The position numbers and the translations under genes were made by a program. The notes below the pieces were generated by a model, which did no database searches, was not told the DNA's origin, and saw only the letters and a program-made list of their open reading frames with translations. This document shows, one piece after another, positions 35,027 through 44,183 of a stretch of 64,000 bases of DNA. The DNA comes from Roseibium porphyridii (lineage in GTDB: Bacteria; Pseudomonadota; Alphaproteobacteria; Rhizobiales; Stappiaceae): NCBI RefSeq assembly GCF_026191725.2, contig NZ_CP120863.1:4630001-4694000 (forward strand), in the 5' to 3' direction. The first letter of the stretch is position 1, and each line of letters begins with the position of its first letter.

Positions 35027-37348
35027 TCAGGCTGCTGCCGCCTTCATGCCTTCTGCCTTGAGAAACTGCAGACCGGCAACATCGTCCCGGACCCATTTGA
35101 CAGCCATTGGAAAGCGGTCACCTGAGGGTTCTTCGAAAATCACCTGCATGCCGACATGAGCACCGTCGAAAGTCATGACACCAATGCCACCTTCCGAGCT
35201 GTTCATCAGCCTGGTGGTGTATTGCTGTCCATCTTCCGTGATCAGGGTAACTTCTTGACCGGATTCCTGCTTTCGGTTCGCGCGGCGACGCTCCTCGACA
35301 TCATGGGCCATTTCCTGCAGGAAGCCTTCGATACCCTGCGCCATCTCGGCTGCGACACGTTTAACCTCTCCGGCAATACGGTCGACGGCTTCCGCTTCAC
35401 CGGCAGTGACGTGGATTGCGTCATCCACCGTCTCAGCGCTTTTCACGGCGTTGCTGGTCTCTGTCGCCGCCATAGTAATGCTTTGTGAAATTTCCTGGGT
35501 CGCAACACTTTGCTCCCCAACTGCGGTGGTGATTGCCCCAGTCACGTCATTGATCATTTCAATGGAGCCGGAAATCCGCCGGATTGATTCAACGGCTTCA
35601 TTTGTGAGGCCCTGAACAGACGAAATCTGGTTGGAAATTTCTTCGGTTGCTTGTGCAGTCTGCGTTGAAAGCTCCTTCACTTCCGCAGCGACTACCGCAA
35701 ATCCTTTGCCCGCCTCGCCAGCACGGGCTGCCTCAATGGTTGCATTCAGTGCCAGAAGATTGGTCTGTTCGGCAATGGCCCGGATCATTTCAACAACCGT
35801 TCCAATCTTATCAACCGCGTCCGCGAGGCTTGAAACATTCGTGTCGGTCCGCTGCGCGACGTCGGTCGCCTCGCCAATGACAGTGTTTGCTCGATCCGCC
35901 TGGTTCATGATCTCCTGAATGGCGGCCGACATTTCCTCTGCGGCCGCAGCCACGGTCTGCACGTTGTTCGAGGAGGATGTCGAGGCCTCCTTTGCCTGCG
36001 TTGCAGCTCCCGAAGCATCCTGTGAAATATCGCGGACCTTCGAGGCTATCTCGGTCATTTCTCCGGTCTTTGCGTTCACATCCGCTGTAACGCTTTCCAT
36101 CAATGCATGGAACTTGTTGATCAGGTCCTCGATGTGGTTCTGCCGCATCCGCTCGCGATCACGTTCCTTCACCGCTTCCGTTTCAAGCGAGGTGCGGACG
36201 CGGGCATTTTCCTGGAAAACACTGCCTGCCCTGGCAAGATCGCCCACGGCGTCCTTGCGGTCGGTGAAAGGCATCGCAAACTCCGTGTCACCTTTGGCAA
36301 CTCGAACAAGATTTTGGGTCAGTTGCGCCAGAAGCTTGTCGACATTGCGCAATTGCCAGACACAGATTGCCAGTGTGATCAAAACGACAATGACGGTTTC
36401 AGCAAGCACGTACATGAAGTGAGACGAAGCATCGTTGGCCATCTCCGCAGCGCGGTCTTCTGCAGCAAACAGCATCCCAAGTGCCGTCTCTCTGATCAGG
36501 TTCAATCGCTCGGTCGCCTTCCCGAACCAAACCAGACCATCGATGTTCTGGCCATCCTTTGTGTCAGGCAGCGAGCGCAGGATCTCACGCCAGGCGTCAA
36601 CCTGGGCAACAACAGGTCCGGATACATTGCTGTTGTATGCCTCCAGTTCTTCGGGCGTCGCAATACGCTTGAAGTTTTCAAGGAAAGCGGTTTCGATCGA
36701 CAGGCGTTCGAAATAGGCCAAATACCTGTCAGCTGGTACTTCGCCGGTCTTGGCAACTGTCGTGAACAACTGACCGCCGATCGCTCGCTCCAATCCACCA
36801 GCTTCAGTCGCTTCGGTCAGCAAGAGGAAAGGCGTCATCAGGCTCGCGTATTCAGCGTCGGCACTTGCGTGCTGCGCTTCCTGGACGATGGTGATGAGAT
36901 CCCGAACCTTGGTGGAATAAAACTTGAGATTGTCACCACCGGTGACGGATTTCCCGTCTATTCCCGCACGATGAGCGCTGATTTCATCCAGCCCTGCAAC
37001 GATGTGCTCAACTTCGCTCTGCAATTTTTCGCGGGTAATATCAAACCCGGCGACCATGCTGCGAAGGTCGCTCAATGCAGTGTCGGTTGCAGATCGCTGC
37101 GCTGAAAGGAGAGCACTTTCTTTGGCCCCATACCCGGAAGCAAGAAGGCCTGCAGTTAACCCCCGCTCTTTCTGCAATTGGTGCAAAACTTCTTCCGATT
37201 TTTCTGCGACCTTGGCAATTGGCAAGATCTCGGAAGCCGTTGTGCGTTCCAGCCCCGCTTCCTGCAGCGCTAGAAAACTGGCAAACATATAGGCCAGCAA
37301 CGGAACGATAGCTAATAACGCAATTTGAACGCGAATCGATTTCAACAT
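35027..37348 (-). CDS. Methyl-accepting chemotaxis protein: NIT sensor, HAMP, signalling domain, PilZ
   Basis: Chemoreceptor of 773 residues. First membrane helix ~9-27, a periplasmic NIT (nitrate/nitrite sensing) type domain with the [15 protein letters not shown] signature, second helix near 313-335, HAMP, and a signalling coiled coil with tip [20 protein letters not shown] near 530-550. The C-terminus carries a PilZ domain (RRRANRKQ, then [14 protein letters not shown] and [14 protein letters not shown]), which in other proteins binds cyclic-di-GMP. ATG 37348 follows GGGGAA. An inverted repeat lies about 45-75 bases upstream. Confidence 0.88.
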   Translation of the reverse strand: MLKSIRVQIALLAIVPLLAYMFASFLALQEAGLERTTASEILPIAKVAEKSEEVLHQLQKERGLTAGLLASGYGAKESALLSAQRSATDTALSDLRSMVAGFDITREKLQSEVEHIVAGLDEISAHRAGIDGKSVTGGDNLKFYSTKVRDLITIVQEAQHASADAEYASLMTPFLLLTEATEAGGLERAIGGQLFTTVAKTGEVPADRYLAYFERLSIETAFLENFKRIATPEELEAYNSNVSGPVVAQVDAWREILRSLPDTKDGQNIDGLVWFGKATERLNLIRETALGMLFAAEDRAAEMANDASSHFMYVLAETVIVVLITLAICVWQLRNVDKLLAQLTQNLVRVAKGDTEFAMPFTDRKDAVGDLARAGSVFQENARVRTSLETEAVKERDRERMRQNHIEDLINKFHALMESVTADVNAKTGEMTEIASKVRDISQDASGAATQAKEASTSSSNNVQTVAAAAEEMSAAIQEIMNQADRANTVIGEATDVAQRTDTNVSSLADAVDKIGTVVEMIRAIAEQTNLLALNATIEAARAGEAGKGFAVVAAEVKELSTQTAQATEEISNQISSVQGLTNEAVESIRRISGSIEMINDVTGAITTAVGEQSVATQEISQSITMAATETSNAVKSAETVDDAIHVTAGEAEAVDRIAGEVKRVAAEMAQGIEGFLQEMAHDVEERRRANRKQESGQEVTLITEDGQQYTTRLMNSSEGGIGVMTFDGAHVGMQVIFEEPSGDRFPMAVKWVRDDVAGLQFLKAEGMKAAAA

Positions 37349-37658
37349 CGCAATTCCCCAAATCCAGCAATCCCGGCGTAAATCTGCGCTTGTTCTGGTT
37401 AATTTTTGATATAACCAGAAGCTGAGAAACCTGAAATTGTATACCTATGGTATTTTTGCGGGTTGCATTGTCGGTTGCATACAAATTCACATCGCAAAAA
37501 ATCTGGATGCCTCTTAATACGCGACCGAAATACCGGGATGGACGCCTATACAAAATCGCTGTATAAGCCGCGCCCATCCCTTGGCCGATACTAGATTGGC
37601 CCGATCCGGTAGACTGCTGACTGGCATGCAGATGATCCGGAGCAGTTGAAAGATCTCG
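37349..37658. promoter_or_regulatory. 310-base divergent promoter region with several inverted repeats
   Basis: TTCTGGTTA-N10-TAACCAGAA (37394-37402 and 37413-37421) lies 46-73 bases before the chemoreceptor start. ATACC-TAT-GGTAT is at 37441-37453, followed by two copies of GGTTGCAT near 37461 and 37473. TATACA-N7-TGTATA (37547-37565) lies about 95 bases before the RNA helicase. No ORF with a ribosome site was seen. Each repeat is a candidate operator only. Confidence 0.4.
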
Positions 37659-39722
37659 ATGACCGAATTGACGTCTCTCGCCCCGGCCCTGTCGGCCGCG
37701 CTGGCGAAACGGGGCTATGAAAGCCTCACTCCCGTACAGGAAAGCATTCTGAGCGAAGCGCCGCCGGAAGCAGATCTTCTTGTTTCTGCGCAAACAGGTT
37801 CCGGTAAAACGGTCGCCTTTGGGCTGGCCCTTGCGCCGACACTGCTTGAGGGCGAGGAACGCCTGGGTCCTGCAGCCTCCCCCATTGCGCTGGCAATCGC
37901 GCCGACCCGCGAACTTGCGCTTCAGGTCAAGGAGGAACTGTCCTGGCTCTATGCGGAAGCCGGCGCGGTGATGGCGTCCTGTGTTGGCGGCATGGACCCG
38001 CGCACCGAGCGCCGCACGCTTGATCGTGGTGCCCATATCGTGGTCGGCACGCCGGGCCGTCTGCGCGACCATATCGAACGCGGTGCGTTGGACCTTTCGC
38101 AGATTAAGGCCGTCGTGCTCGACGAAGCCGACGAGATGCTCGACATGGGCTTTCGCGAAGATCTCGAATTCATATTGGATGCAGCGCCGAGAGAGCGGCG
38201 CACTCTGATGTTTTCTGCAACCGTGCCGAAGCCGATCGCCGAACTTGCCAAACGCTTCCAGAAGGACGCCGTGCGTCTGTCGACAATCAATTCAAGGGAA
38301 CAGCATGGCGACATCGATTATGTCGCGCATCCCGTGGCACCAAATGAACGTGAAAATGCTCTTATAAACGTTCTGCGCCTCCATGAGGCGGAAAAGGCCA
38401 TTGTATTCTGCTCAACGCGAGAAGCTGTCAGCCGTTTGACGTCACGGCTTGCAAACCGGGGCTTTTCCATCGTCTCGCTGTCGGGCGAACTTAGCCAGGA
38501 ACAGCGCTCAAACGCGCTTGCCGCGATGAAAGATGGCCGTGCGCGGGTCTGTGTAGCAACAGATGTGGCCGCACGCGGTATCGACCTGCCGAACCTTGAT
38601 CTGGTTATCCATGCAGATCTTCCAACCGGCAAGGCCGCGCTTTTGCACCGGTCTGGACGGACAGGCCGCGCAGGCCGCAAAGGGACCTGCGTGCTTATGG
38701 TGCCCTTTCCTCGCCGGCGACAGGCAGAACGTGTGCTGCAGTTTGCCGGTATCAAGGCCACCTGGAAAGGCGCCCCGACAGCTGATGAAATCCGCCAGAA
38801 AGACAAGGAAAGACTGCTTGCCGATCCGGTTTTGAGCGCGGAGCTTGAAGAAGAAGAACAGGCAGTCGCCATGGAACTTCTGGCGCTCCACAGCCCGGAA
38901 AAGCTGGCCGCTGCGTTCGTCAAACTGCGTCAATCACGCCTGCCTGCCCCAGAAGATGTGTCCGACCTTCAGGACACCGCACTTCGAGGCCGGGACGCCG
39001 GATCGCGTGGAGGCCGCAGCGCGGAAATTACCGGCAAGTTCGAAGACGGAGTATGGTTCTCGCTGTCACTTGGCCATCGGCAACGTGCCGAACCACGCTG
39101 GATCTTGCCGATGATCTGTCGCGCGGGTCACGTCACCAAGCGGGAAGTCGGCGCGATCAAGATTTTTCAGAACCAACTCTATTTTGAGATTGCAGGCAGC
39201 CACGGCCAGAGGTTCTCCGAAGTCATCAAACGCGACGGTACGGGCGAAGAGAATGTCACTATCGAGCTTCTCGATGCACGAGGTGGCAAAGTGCCCTCAC
39301 CGCCCAAGGAGGATTTTTCGCGCGGAAACCGGAACGCGCCGCCGCGGCGCAAGCCTCGTCACGCTGATGCCCCCGACTATGAGAGCATGGGCCGGGAAGA
39401 CACTTTGAAGCAAGGACGCCCCAAACGCGGACCGAAGCGGGATAATGAAGCGCCCCGAGGCAAAAAGCGCCGCCGCTTTGCAGATGATGACGCTGCCCCG
39501 CACCATCCGGCATTTGAGCCATTGGATATGAAGGCGCTCGCACGGGAACTCGATGGAGCTGATAGCAGCGAAAAACCGCGACGTAGCCCCAAAACCGGTG
39601 AGGAACGCGGCAAGCCTCGCTCAAGATCCTCAGCCAAGTCATCAGAGACCAAAAAGAAAGCCTCAAAGAAAAACAAACCGTCTCGTGCCGCGAGGAAGGC
39701 AACAAAGTCAAAGAAGCCATAA
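37659..39722 (+). CDS. DEAD-box RNA helicase with DbpA-type RNA-binding domain and long basic tail
   Basis: ATP-dependent RNA helicase of 687 residues. The helicase core has the Q motif (LTPVQESIL), Walker A in SAQTGSGKT (~43-51), DEAD near 154, SAT, and the HRSGRTGRAGRKG motif VI. Residues ~450-525 (VWFSLSLGHRQRAEPRWILPMIC) form a DbpA-like RNA-binding domain. The last ~155 residues are low-complexity and rich in Lys, Arg, Pro and Ser. Probable role in ribosome assembly or RNA turnover, often important in the cold. ATG 37659 is the only sensible start. Confidence 0.92.
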   Translation: MTELTSLAPALSAALAKRGYESLTPVQESILSEAPPEADLLVSAQTGSGKTVAFGLALAPTLLEGEERLGPAASPIALAIAPTRELALQVKEELSWLYAEAGAVMASCVGGMDPRTERRTLDRGAHIVVGTPGRLRDHIERGALDLSQIKAVVLDEADEMLDMGFREDLEFILDAAPRERRTLMFSATVPKPIAELAKRFQKDAVRLSTINSREQHGDIDYVAHPVAPNERENALINVLRLHEAEKAIVFCSTREAVSRLTSRLANRGFSIVSLSGELSQEQRSNALAAMKDGRARVCVATDVAARGIDLPNLDLVIHADLPTGKAALLHRSGRTGRAGRKGTCVLMVPFPRRRQAERVLQFAGIKATWKGAPTADEIRQKDKERLLADPVLSAELEEEEQAVAMELLALHSPEKLAAAFVKLRQSRLPAPEDVSDLQDTALRGRDAGSRGGRSAEITGKFEDGVWFSLSLGHRQRAEPRWILPMICRAGHVTKREVGAIKIFQNQLYFEIAGSHGQRFSEVIKRDGTGEENVTIELLDARGGKVPSPPKEDFSRGNRNAPPRRKPRHADAPDYESMGREDTLKQGRPKRGPKRDNEAPRGKKRRRFADDDAAPHHPAFEPLDMKALARELDGADSSEKPRRSPKTGEERGKPRSRSSAKSSETKKKASKKNKPSRAARKATKSKKP

Positions 39723-39731
39723 GTTCAGTCG

Positions 39732-39757
39732 ACAAGGCCTCAGCCTTTGTCATTTTC
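39732..39757 (+). terminator. Imperfect hairpin after the RNA helicase
   Basis: GACAAGGC-N4-GCCTTTGTC (one bulged T), followed by ATTTTCTCC, 10 bases past the stop codon. Reasonable but imperfect terminator. Confidence 0.5.
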
Positions 39758-39814
39758 TCCAAATTGCGGCCCCTTGTTTCGTCCAGTACGCTGGATAAAA
39801 AAATGGGGGCCTCA

Positions 39815-40453
39815 ATGAAGTATGCTGTTGCTGGAATGGTGTTTTTGAGCCTGACGCTCGGGACCGAAGTTTCGATCTCATACGCGTCAGATCAACCCGA
39901 TTTTCACATGGACTGCCATGCAGCCCGAACGAACAATGAGCAGTTCATTTGCGCTGATGAAGATCTGCTGCGACGCGATGCTCAATTAGGCGAAATATCC
40001 GACAAGCTTTACGCGGTTCTTGACCCGCCATCGCGTGCTGAAATGGCGCGAGAATTCGCAGAATGGCTTGCCTCCCGAGACGATTGTGAAGACAACTATT
40101 TCTGCAATGCAGGAATGTACAACGACCGGATATCGTATCTGCAGCAGGAGCTCGACCACATGGATGCTCCAGGGATTGCACAAGCCTCAGCGCCAGCCGC
40201 CGCCGATGGATTCGGTCTTGTTCCGAATGCCGGAATTCCCGGCCACAACAAGGAAACCTACCCTGCGCTGACGCTCGAAATCTGCAAGTCGATCTGTGTC
40301 CAGCGTGCCTGGTGCAAAAGCATTGATTTCGATCGCACGAATGGCGCGTGCTATGTGCAGCCCGTGGCTGAAGAAGACGTCGGGTCTCTCAGGACAGACT
40401 ATCCCGGACATCCCTACGATCACTATTATTACGCACCGCGGCTCAGAAACTGA
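39815..40453 (+). CDS. Exported LprI-like plus PAN/Apple-domain protein
   Basis: Secreted or periplasmic protein of about 212 residues. A signal peptide (KYAVAGMVFLSLTLGTEVSISYAS) is followed by an LprI-like domain (FHMDCHAARTNNEQFICADEDLLRRDAQLGEISDKLY ... FAEWLASRDDC) as in lysozyme-inhibitor-like proteins. The C-terminal half (TLEICKSICVQRAWCKSIDF and GACYVQP) has the cysteine spacing of a PAN/Apple domain, usually a protein or sugar binding unit. ATG 39815 is favoured by GGGGG 5 bases upstream; ATG 39803 is possible. It has no close partner. Confidence 0.7.
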   Translation: MKYAVAGMVFLSLTLGTEVSISYASDQPDFHMDCHAARTNNEQFICADEDLLRRDAQLGEISDKLYAVLDPPSRAEMAREFAEWLASRDDCEDNYFCNAGMYNDRISYLQQELDHMDAPGIAQASAPAAADGFGLVPNAGIPGHNKETYPALTLEICKSICVQRAWCKSIDFDRTNGACYVQPVAEEDVGSLRTDYPGHPYDHYYYAPRLRN

Positions 40454-40545
40454 GAGCTGATCCACCGGGAAATTCCTTGGTTATCTCGCTGCCGAATGTC
40501 CGACTTCTCGCATGGAAAGCGGAGGCACACGCCTCCGCATCTCCA

Positions 40546-41397
40546 TCAAAAGGAATAGGAAATTCCAATGCCGCCTGAAAACTGGTCAGCCGACCCTTCC
40601 TTCTTGACGATCGGGCTGTCCGCAGCATCACCCAGAAGTCTGGAATAGCCCACTCTTCCAACGATCCCCCAACGTTCAGTGACGTTGAAACTCGCGGTCG
40701 CCCCCAGGCTGACGTCCTTCACGCCTCCACCTGCAGTATAGGCCTGAAGGCCGGATCGAGATGCACCGCCGCTTGTCACGCCATAATACGTGTCCATGTA
40801 GCTGTCACTTGCAAATCCGACGGCAACCTCCGTTCCCAGACGCAGTCGTTCCGTGACACCGTACATGTAGCTTGCGCCAAGGGAACCCGATACGCCGTCG
40901 TGAACACCCGAGACATCGGCCATCAATTCGGCTGAAATCTCAAAGACGTCTGATTGCGCCAAGAGTGAGCTGAACTGGTAGGCCGCGAAGCCGCCAACTT
41001 CGAAGGCAGCGTCAATTTTGTCCAGGCGATCAACCACCTTGTTGGAAGTTCCGTCACGTCCCATGTCGTATCCGATCGAAGGTCCGAATTGGAAAGCTGC
41101 GTCAGGCCTGAGATTTAACGACGCCTCCGGGCCTTCGATTTCCAAACCAAGGCCGAATGCGGTCAGGTTGGCGTAAAGCAGAGGCACCGCAGCATACTCC
41201 GCGGCCCCCTCGAAGTCCGACTGAACGCCGGCTCCAAGGACGACAATGCCATGAAAGCCCCCTTGCTCATCCTCTTCCAGAGCAACGTTCTCAGGCATAT
41301 CCGCCTGCAGATCGGCGGCCAATGCCGGTGCTGCGCAGCAACCGGTTAACGCCAGCATCAATCCGGTTGTCAGTGATAATTCCTTGCGGTTGCGCAA
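40546..41397 (-). CDS. MipA/OmpV-family outer-membrane protein
   Basis: Outer-membrane beta-barrel of about 283 residues. The start is TTG 41397, 8 bases after GGAGG; this gives a basic MRNRKEL start and a signal peptide ending in APALA. The mature part consists of alternating short hydrophobic strands and ends in aromatic SYSF, as barrel proteins do. The GADYRPS-type N-terminal pattern of MipA is weak, but GPSIGYDMGRDGTSN and the closing GGIGISYSF fit. MipA proteins scaffold murein enzymes or answer to cations; no substrate can be given. Divergent from a TetR gene that may control it. Confidence 0.72.
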   Translation of the reverse strand: MRNRKELSLTTGLMLALTGCCAAPALAADLQADMPENVALEEDEQGGFHGIVVLGAGVQSDFEGAAEYAAVPLLYANLTAFGLGLEIEGPEASLNLRPDAAFQFGPSIGYDMGRDGTSNKVVDRLDKIDAAFEVGGFAAYQFSSLLAQSDVFEISAELMADVSGVHDGVSGSLGASYMYGVTERLRLGTEVAVGFASDSYMDTYYGVTSGGASRSGLQAYTAGGGVKDVSLGATASFNVTERWGIVGRVGYSRLLGDAADSPIVKKEGSADQFSGGIGISYSF

Positions 41398-41489
41398 CTG
41401 TGTAACCTCCGTCCAAGTCAAAAGATGCGGCGCTCGTTGAGCAAGCGCCGGTTGGCAGGAGGACTTTGGCTTCAGAACGAAATTTCAGA

Positions 41490-41620
41490 TACTCGCGTTC
41501 CCAATGCTCTGTTTCGCTGTCTCAATTTTAGGCACTCTCGATTTAACCGATTGATTTTTATCGACTAAATTCCCACTTAACGGCCTTCGGCGAGCAATGC
41601 CTCTCAGGCTACTCGCGTTC
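41490..41620. repeat. 11-base direct repeat, 120 bases apart, between mipA-like and tetR genes
   Basis: TACTCGCGTTC occurs at 41490-41500 and again at 41610-41620, each preceded by a TCAG sequence. The whole divergent promoter region is only about 290 bases, so the copies may be regulator sites, one near each gene. Confidence 0.4.
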
Positions 41621-41684
41621 TGGTCACATTTCTGTCCAATCTCGTTCCCTTTTAGAGACGGTCGACAGGAAGAAGGAGTTGTCT

Positions 41685-42362
41685 GTGCCTTTGCAATCGG
41701 ATCCGCAACCGCGGCGCCAGCCCAAACAGTTGCGTTCGCGCATGATGGTTGAAACGACTGTTGAAGCTGCCAGGCAGATCTTTGCCGAACACGGGTTTGA
41801 AGCTGCAACCACAAATCAGATCGCGGACAGGGCCGGCATCAGCATTGGGTCCCTCTACCAGTATTTCCCCAACAAGGATTCCCTCATTCTGGCGGTTCAC
41901 AAAAAGCACCACGAAGAGGTGCTTGCCGTGGTCAAGGGAGCTATGGACCGGTGCCAGTTCATGCCGCTGAAGGATGCGATCAGGCAAATCATCGTGGCAA
42001 ATCTGGATATGCATATGAAAACACCGCGCCTTCATGCGGAGTTCGATGCGTGGATCCCTGCCCGCTCCAAGCTGGTCGATCAAGACGGTTTCCAAAGTGA
42101 AATGGCGCAGATCGTTTTGAACTTCCTGTCACAAAGGCCTGATGTGCAACAGGGCGATCAACTGAAGCCAGCAGTCGTGGTCATCATGAACATGGTCCGC
42201 TCCGTTCTGCATGCCGCTGTCGGGAGCGTCTCTGATGGTGAAAGCCGCGAGAAGATGCTCGATCATCTTTGCGCAGGTATATATGGCAGTCTGAATACCG
42301 TCGTTCAGCCGGTTGGGCAGGACGTATCGGTAACGGTGCCGGCTTCTGACGGTTTGGGCTGA
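41685..42362 (+). CDS. TetR-family regulator
   Basis: Regulator of 225 residues with an N-terminal TetR helix-turn-helix (TTVEAARQIFAEHGFEAATTNQIADRAGISIGSLYQYFPNKDSL) and a helical ligand domain to the end. GTG 41685 is used because AAGGAG lies 7 bases before it; TTG 41679 is too close. It is divergent from the mipA-like gene and may repress it. Its 3' end overlaps the converging beta-helix gene by 58 bases. Ligand unknown. Confidence 0.85.
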   Translation: MPLQSDPQPRRQPKQLRSRMMVETTVEAARQIFAEHGFEAATTNQIADRAGISIGSLYQYFPNKDSLILAVHKKHHEEVLAVVKGAMDRCQFMPLKDAIRQIIVANLDMHMKTPRLHAEFDAWIPARSKLVDQDGFQSEMAQIVLNFLSQRPDVQQGDQLKPAVVVIMNMVRSVLHAAVGSVSDGESREKMLDHLCAGIYGSLNTVVQPVGQDVSVTVPASDGLG

Positions 42363-43705
42363 TGGATCAAGGTTTGATCGTGCTCGCCTTGCGCCAGGAA
42401 ACTGTTTTGGAGGAAATCTCGGCCTGAGGGTGAATAGTTTCGATTGTTCTCAATAACCGTTCCGACAATGGGCCTGTTCAGATATTTTGCCCGGAACGGG
42501 CTCCCCAGATAAAGGTATTCGAAATCCCCGACAAATAGATTGTCATCAACCACGTTGCCGTCATCTTCGATACGAATACCGGTCTGCAGGTTTTCAAAAC
42601 AATTGCCTTGGTAGAGATTGTCCTTCGCAAAATCTTCGAAAAGGTGAAGTTTCATCGGAAATGGCCAGCGGGGCGAAAGCGCGCGCTTGTCGACAAAACC
42701 GGCAATCAGTTCCGGGTTGAAGTGGTAACCGAGGAACTCGTCGGACTTGCCCCAAGACCTGTCACCCATCATGAGCGCCAATGAAACCGGGTTTTCATAG
42801 GGGCTTTCGTCGCCGCAATCCCACATCACCAGATCCCGCGCCTGGCGAGAAGCCACCCAGATGCCGATGTCCATGTTCTTAAAGGTGTTTCCTCGGATCA
42901 CATTGCCATCAGAGCCCTGCAGCCGTGGCCGGCTTTCCGGGTTGGTCGTGTGAAATTCCCAGCAATTCTTGTAGTGAAAAATCCCACCAAACGCATTGCT
43001 GTCGAAGACGTTGTTCTCAATCAGGTTGAATGCGGAACCGTCAACCGATAGTCCCTCGCGCCGGGTCGGGCCGACCCGCCGAATACCCTGGTTGGTGAAG
43101 AGGCCGTTGTTGCGTATCAGGTTTCCTGACACGGTGTTTTTCTGCGATCCGTGTTCCAGGTAGATGCCTACATGATGTCCATCCGCGACAATGGAATTCC
43201 GGATCGTTGCGCCAACGACATAGTGGTCGACAAAGACGCCGGTCATATAGGATTCTGTAATCGTGAGATGTTCAAGCACAACCCCGCTTGATGAAGCGGC
43301 TCGGGCGGCATCACGCGCTGGTGCGTCATCTTCCGGCGTTTGGCCCTCAATCAGAATACCGCCAGTGTCATGCAATCGGCAGTCGCGGATCGTGACATTA
43401 CGAAGACCTGGGCGAATGACGATGCCTCGCCGGTGCATGCCCGTGATTGTCGCCCCTCTGCAATCGAGAACAACATTGCTCTGCTCAATCGTGATGCTGC
43501 GGCGATAGCGGCATCCGTTGTTGAGGAAAACCGTTCCAGTGCCGATTTCGGGCAATTCGCAATCCCGAAGTTCTGTCGAAGTTCCGGTCAATGCACCAAA
43601 TCGTGCGCCACCCTTTACCTCCGACAGCGCAGGACCGGACAGGCAAAGCAGCAAAGCGACAAATGCCAATCTACGCACTAAGGGAGACAAGAAGCGTTCA
43701 ATCAT
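42305..43705 (-). CDS. Secreted right-handed beta-helix protein
   Basis: Exported protein of 466 residues with a signal peptide (RRLAFVALLLCLSGPALSE) and a long run of parallel beta-helix coils, seen as repeating NxIxNN units (NVTIRDCRL, NSIVADGHHVGIYLEHGS, NTVSGNLIRNNG, NLIENNVFDSNAFGG, NVIRGNTFKN, GNVVDDNLF). This is the fold of pectate lyases, NosD and mannuronan epimerases; no catalytic signature was recognised. Its ATG overlaps the stop of the NTF2-like gene by 8 bases, so it is probably co-transcribed with that gene and the exonuclease. It may act on an extracellular polysaccharide. Confidence 0.75.
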   Translation of the reverse strand: MIERFLSPLVRRLAFVALLLCLSGPALSEVKGGARFGALTGTSTELRDCELPEIGTGTVFLNNGCRYRRSITIEQSNVVLDCRGATITGMHRRGIVIRPGLRNVTIRDCRLHDTGGILIEGQTPEDDAPARDAARAASSSGVVLEHLTITESYMTGVFVDHYVVGATIRNSIVADGHHVGIYLEHGSQKNTVSGNLIRNNGLFTNQGIRRVGPTRREGLSVDGSAFNLIENNVFDSNAFGGIFHYKNCWEFHTTNPESRPRLQGSDGNVIRGNTFKNMDIGIWVASRQARDLVMWDCGDESPYENPVSLALMMGDRSWGKSDEFLGYHFNPELIAGFVDKRALSPRWPFPMKLHLFEDFAKDNLYQGNCFENLQTGIRIEDDGNVVDDNLFVGDFEYLYLGSPFRAKYLNRPIVGTVIENNRNYSPSGRDFLQNSFLAQGEHDQTLIHQPKPSEAGTVTDTSCPTG

Positions 43706-44183
43706 TGATTATGCAGGCAATCACCCAGTCCGAGCCGTCCTGAATAAGCTGGTAGTGACAAGTGAATTCGAAGACGGGCTCACCGTCTGAATTCTCTTGC
43801 GTCCAGTCCAGCGTCACCAGAGCTGCCGATCCGCTGACATGGCTGGAAGCGACACGAAACTCCGAATGACTGACACCTTCTTTCTCGAGGGCTTTCAGAA
43901 GCGCTTCTATGTTCTCAATCAGCTCTTCTTCATCGGCAAAGACGTGCCCCTTTTCATGTTGCCAGATGATTGCAGGCATTGCGAAACAATCGCAGATGCG
44001 ATCCACGTCGTAGTCGTTGAAACCTGACTGGTAATCATCAAAGAGTTCGGCAATGGCCACTTCGGCATCGCCGTTCGCTCCGGCACCTGCGCCAACTGCC
44101 GGGTCGTTGCCAGCACCCGCAAAACCACCGTCATCCGCCATGACTGCCTCCCCGAAGGACTGCCCGCTGCGTTTGCTCGGCAT
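43698..44183 (-). CDS. NTF2/SnoaL-like protein
   Basis: Small protein of 161 residues. After a flexible glycine/alanine-rich start the domain at ~40-160 shows the NTF2-like plan: a first helix IAELFDDYQSGFNDYDVDRICDCFAMPAIIW, then curved strands FRVASSHVSGSAALVTLDWTQ and FEFTCHYQLIQDGSDWVIACI. Members are enzymes, binding proteins or immunity-type partners; function here is unknown. ATG 44183 overlaps the exonuclease stop by one base (TAATG), so translation should be coupled. ATG 44141 is an alternative start. Confidence 0.72.
   Translation of the reverse strand: MPSKRSGQSFGEAVMADDGGFAGAGNDPAVGAGAGANGDAEVAIAELFDDYQSGFNDYDVDRICDCFAMPAIIWQHEKGHVFADEEELIENIEALLKALEKEGVSHSEFRVASSHVSGSAALVTLDWTQENSDGEPVFEFTCHYQLIQDGSDWVIACIIND

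Noticed and set aside
36107..37105. 332-codon frame antisense to the NIT chemoreceptor
   Set aside because: Mirrors a clearly coding gene with intact domains. No family features.
37041..38072. 343-codon minus-strand frame spanning the chemoreceptor start and the RNA helicase start
   Set aside because: It runs through two well-supported genes and a promoter region. Composition is that of an antisense frame.
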